Of a DNA stretch of 64,000 bases, positions 61,653-64,000 are shown one piece after another. Below the pieces are notes generated by a model, which was given only the letters and a program-made list of their open reading frames with translations, was not told the DNA's origin and did not search any database. Source of the stretch: Patulibacter minatonensis DSM 18081 (GTDB lineage Bacteria > Actinomycetota > Thermoleophilia > Solirubrobacterales > Solirubrobacteraceae); NCBI RefSeq assembly GCF_000519325.1, contig NZ_KI912613.1:1161369-1225368 (forward strand), in the 5' to 3' direction. Position 1 is the stretch's first letter, and the number at the start of each line of letters is the position of its first letter. Both the position numbers and the translations under genes were made by a program.

Positions 61653-62692
61653 GCCTCGTCGTCCACCAGGTGATCGGCGGCGCGGGGCCGTACGACGCGA
61701 TCACGAACCAGGCGCTGCGGTTCCGGAAGCTCTTCGACCGCTGGGGCTGGGGCGGCGTCGACGCCGCGGTCCACATCGACCCGCGGATGGGCCAGAAGTT
61801 CGTCCCGATGCGCTCGCTGGTCCCGCACCCGGACGAGGTCATCTTCACGCAGTACTCGGCCTACACGCCGGGGCTGCGCGACATGCTCGAGGCCCACGGC
61901 CGGTCGCTCGTCCTCTGCCAGAACATCACGCCGCCGGAGTGGTTCTGGCAGTACGACCCGCTGACGGCGCTGCAGTGCTTCCTGGGCCGCCGCGACGCCG
62001 CACGGGTGATGGCCGCGGCGACGGTGCCCGCCGGCGCGTCCCGCTACACCGCGGAGGAGTTCGGGGCCGACACCGTCATCCCGATCCTCTTCGAGCCCGA
62101 GCGCTACGGCGCCCCCGGCCCGCCGCGCGAGACGCCGGCGGACGGCGGCGAGATCCTCTTCGTCGGGCGCCTGTGCCCGCACAAGCGCCACGACGCGCTG
62201 GTCCGCGCGGTCGCCCTGCTGCGCGCGCGGCACCGCCCGAACGCGACCCTGCGGATCATCGGGGAGCCCGTCAACGACCACTACGGCGCGCAGGTCCGGG
62301 AGCTCGGCGAGCGCCTGCTGGGCAAGGACGCGTTCGTCTGGGAGCGCGGCATCACCCAGGAGGACCTCGCGGACCGCTACCGGTCCGCCGACGCGCTCTG
62401 CTGCATGTCGGAGCACGAGGGCTTCTGCGTCCCGATCCTCGAGGCGTTCCACTTCGGCCTGCCCGTCGTGGGCCGCCCCTCGGGCGGCGTGGCGGAGGTC
62501 GCGGGCGACGCGGCGCTGCTGACCGACGACGAGGACCTCGGCGTCGTCGCCGCCCTCCTGGACGCCGTCCTCGGCGACGCCGAGCTCCGCGGCGAGCTCC
62601 TGGAGCGCGGCCGCCGGCGCCTGGTCGCCTACGACGAGACGACGACGGCCCAGGCGCTCCGCGACGCGATCGAGCGCGTCGTCGCGACGTAG
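61649..62692 (+). CDS. GT4-family glycosyltransferase
   Basis: A 347-residue GT-B enzyme. The C-terminal domain has ILFVGRLCPHKRHDALVRAV, LRIIGEPVNDHYGAQVREL and the donor-binding motif SEHEGFCVPILEAFHFGLPV, with the two Glu residues seven apart. The N-terminal domain has a Gly-rich acceptor loop (VIGGAGPYDAITNQALRFR). It should add a sugar to the polysaccharide exported by the preceding ABC transporter. It is the last gene of the coupled set. Confidence 0.88.
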   Translation: MSLVVHQVIGGAGPYDAITNQALRFRKLFDRWGWGGVDAAVHIDPRMGQKFVPMRSLVPHPDEVIFTQYSAYTPGLRDMLEAHGRSLVLCQNITPPEWFWQYDPLTALQCFLGRRDAARVMAAATVPAGASRYTAEEFGADTVIPILFEPERYGAPGPPRETPADGGEILFVGRLCPHKRHDALVRAVALLRARHRPNATLRIIGEPVNDHYGAQVRELGERLLGKDAFVWERGITQEDLADRYRSADALCCMSEHEGFCVPILEAFHFGLPVVGRPSGGVAEVAGDAALLTDDEDLGVVAALLDAVLGDAELRGELLERGRRRLVAYDETTTAQALRDAIERVVAT

Positions 62693-62697
62693 GGCGG

Positions 62698-62703
62698 TAC
62701 GCT
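62698..62703 (+). promoter_or_regulatory. -10 element of SRAP gene
   Basis: TACGCT, 6 nt before the ATG at 62710. Confidence 0.6.
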
Positions 62704-62709
62704 CGCGGC

Positions 62710-63411
62710 ATGTGCGGCCGCTACACCACCGCCGGGCAGCCGGCCGAGTTCGACGCCCGCTTCGACGCCTCCGCGGCGGAGCTCGGGTCGTCGCTCGGCC
62801 GCTACAACGTCGCCCCGCGGCAGCAGGTCGGCGTCGTCGAGCGCGCCGAGGACGGCAAGCTCAGCGGCCTGACGGCGCGGTGGGGCCTGCTGCCGCGCTG
62901 GGCGAAGACGAGCAAGGACCGCCTGCAGCCGATCAACGCGCGCAACGACAAGCTGCTCGAGTCGAAGATGTGGCGCCCGCTGCTGAACTCGCCGAAGCAC
63001 CGCGTCCTGATCCCCGCCGACGGCTGGTACGAGTGGATCAAGGCCGAGTCGAAGTCCGAGAAGCCCGCGCCGTTCCACCACACCGTCGACGGCGGCGGCT
63101 GGTTCGCGTTCGCGGGCCTGATGAACACCACGAAGGTCGACGATCTGGACGAGCCGATCACCACGGTCACGATCGTCACGACGACCGCGAACGGCCCGGC
63201 GTCGCGCGTCCACGACCGCATGCCGGCGGTCCTCGGCACCCGCGAGGAGGAGCTCGCGTGGCTGAACCCCGAGCTCGGCGCGGAGGACGCCATCGAGCTG
63301 ATCCAGCCGCTCGCGGACGAGCGCGTGAGCCTGGCCCCGGCGTCCAAGAAGGTCAACGCCGTCAAGAACCATGGCGCCGAGCTGCTCGACCCGACGGTCG
63401 AGATCGACTGA
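62710..63411 (+). CDS. SRAP-domain protein (YedK/HMCES-like abasic-site shield)
   Basis: A 233-residue protein. The catalytic Cys is residue 2 (MCGRYTTAGQ). Other conserved blocks are RYNVAPRQQ, NARNDKLLES, ADGWYEWIK (catalytic Glu) and RVHDRMPAVL (His). These proteins bind covalently to abasic sites in single-stranded DNA and protect them. The leaderless start places Cys2 correctly. It is not part of the polysaccharide operon. Confidence 0.92.
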   Translation: MCGRYTTAGQPAEFDARFDASAAELGSSLGRYNVAPRQQVGVVERAEDGKLSGLTARWGLLPRWAKTSKDRLQPINARNDKLLESKMWRPLLNSPKHRVLIPADGWYEWIKAESKSEKPAPFHHTVDGGGWFAFAGLMNTTKVDDLDEPITTVTIVTTTANGPASRVHDRMPAVLGTREEELAWLNPELGAEDAIELIQPLADERVSLAPASKKVNAVKNHGAELLDPTVEID

Positions 63412-63478
63412 CGCGGCGGAGGACCGCGGAACGGCGTTCGGCGGCGGGCCCGTCCCGCTCCGGCCGCCGGCGGACTCC

Positions 63479-64000
63479 TCAGGCGCCCGGCTTCGGCAGC
63501 GCGCCGGTGTCGACGACCTCGAAGTCGCTGCCCTTCAGCCGGTCGAGCGTGTGGAGGTCGTCGTCGTCCCAGCGGCGGTCCGGGGCGCCCGAGAAGTACC
63601 ACGCCGACCCGTTGTCGGCGAGCATCCCGCCGTAGCGCTGCAGCGCCGTCGCGATCACCCGGGCCTGCGGCCCGAGGCCCGAGAGGCTCGTCCCGGCCTT
63701 CAGCCGCACGCGGAGCCCCATCGGCGGCAGAGACGCGTCGTCGGACGACCCGGCCTGGTGCCGCGCCGAGTAGACGTAGGCCTTGCGGGTCCGGGGCATC
63801 GTGAACCGCAGCGCGTGGTCGATCGCGCCGCGGCGGACCTCCTCGTAGCGCGCGAGGCCCGGCAGGATCGGCAGGCCCGCGGCGTCCGCCGACGTCCAGC
63901 CCGCCGGCCGCAGGCGGTTGGAGCGCAGGTCGAAGATCGCCCCGGACCCGGCCTTCCACGACCGCCAGCCGGCGACGGGGTGGGCGTCGTAGAGCTCGTA
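63479..64000 (-). CDS. Exported-type conserved protein, 5' end beyond the window
   Basis: The frame is open from the right edge and ends at 63479, giving the last 173 residues. Visible blocks are DLRSNRLRPAGWTSADAAGL, LPGLARYEEVRRGAIDHALR, YVYSARHQAG, PPMGLRVRLKA, MLADNGSAWYFSGAPD and LKGSDFEVVDTG. This set recurs in uncharacterised exported proteins of soil bacteria. The many conserved charged residues suggest an enzyme or glycan-binding protein, but no function is known. The N-terminus is not in the window. Confidence 0.65.
   Translation of the reverse strand, partial: YELYDAHPVAGWRSWKAGSGAIFDLRSNRLRPAGWTSADAAGLPILPGLARYEEVRRGAIDHALRFTMPRTRKAYVYSARHQAGSSDDASLPPMGLRVRLKAGTSLSGLGPQARVIATALQRYGGMLADNGSAWYFSGAPDRRWDDDDLHTLDRLKGSDFEVVDTGALPKPGA

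Overview
The window is 64 kb of very GC-rich (roughly 73-74 %) actinobacterial chromosome. The gene set, the many secreted proteins with Cys-containing beta-sandwich tails, the collagen-like surface protein and the DrrAB-type exporters suggest a soil member of Thermoleophilia/Solirubrobacterales (Patulibacter- or Conexibacter-like). That placement is inferred from gene style, not from a marker gene. No rRNA, tRNA, CRISPR array, prophage or insertion sequence was recognised. It looks like ordinary core chromosome with short intergenic regions.

Layout. 1-12.9 kb: secreted propeller protein, DUF4395 membrane protein, HugZ-type split-barrel protein, DEAD/DEAH helicase with DUF1998, small VOC and glycolipid-binding proteins, a DrrAB-type ABC pair, an MBL-fold hydrolase, a HAD hydrolase, and a secreted lectin/ARB-07466-like protein. 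13-19.2 kb: cysJ-cysI sulfite reductase, an ABATE-like protein, and a second DrrAB pair. 19.7-24.3 kb: sucC-sucD, ribH (type II) and a LysN-like aminotransferase. 24.4-31.2 kb: secreted propeller, ECF sigma factor with a membrane partner, a DtxR-family regulator divergent from a small membrane protein, gpsA and pyk. 31.3-38.1 kb: MhqO-like VOC dioxygenase with an operator, an uncharacterised exported protein, a signalling-type ATPase, a biotin-carrying acyl-CoA carboxylase alpha subunit, and two tandem small lipoproteins. 38.1-45.3 kb: cysH-cysD-cysN, a PHP phosphoesterase, a probable carboxylase epsilon subunit, and metY-metX. 45.5-54.6 kb: secreted GDSL hydrolase and nuclease-like proteins, carboxylase beta subunit, an orphan NarL response regulator with a remnant of its kinase, a GT39 glycosyltransferase and ferritin. 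54.7-64 kb: a Cys-rich mini-protein, then an envelope polysaccharide region (UXS-type epimerase, polyprenyl sugar-phosphate transferase, collagen-like protein, Wzm/Wzt ABC exporter, coiled-coil protein, glycosyltransferase), SRAP/YedK, and a truncated exported protein.

How the genes fit together. Sulfur assimilation is almost complete: ATP sulfurylase CysDN makes APS, CysH (Fe-S type) reduces APS directly without an APS kinase, CysJI makes sulfide, and MetX/MetY convert homoserine and sulfide to homocysteine. The two cys operons share a candidate operator (GGAAT-N6/7-ATTCC). Alpha, beta and probable epsilon subunits of an acyl-CoA carboxylase lie within 15 kb but in separate transcription units. 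The alpha and beta genes end in terminators with the same tail.

The strongest genome-wide pattern is a -10 hexamer (TANNNT) placed 6-8 nt before an ATG or GTG start at more than twenty genes on both strands. This is the layout expected for leaderless mRNAs, and I used it to choose starts. All coordinates and motifs were read by eye. Family names come from recognised motifs, not from a database search.
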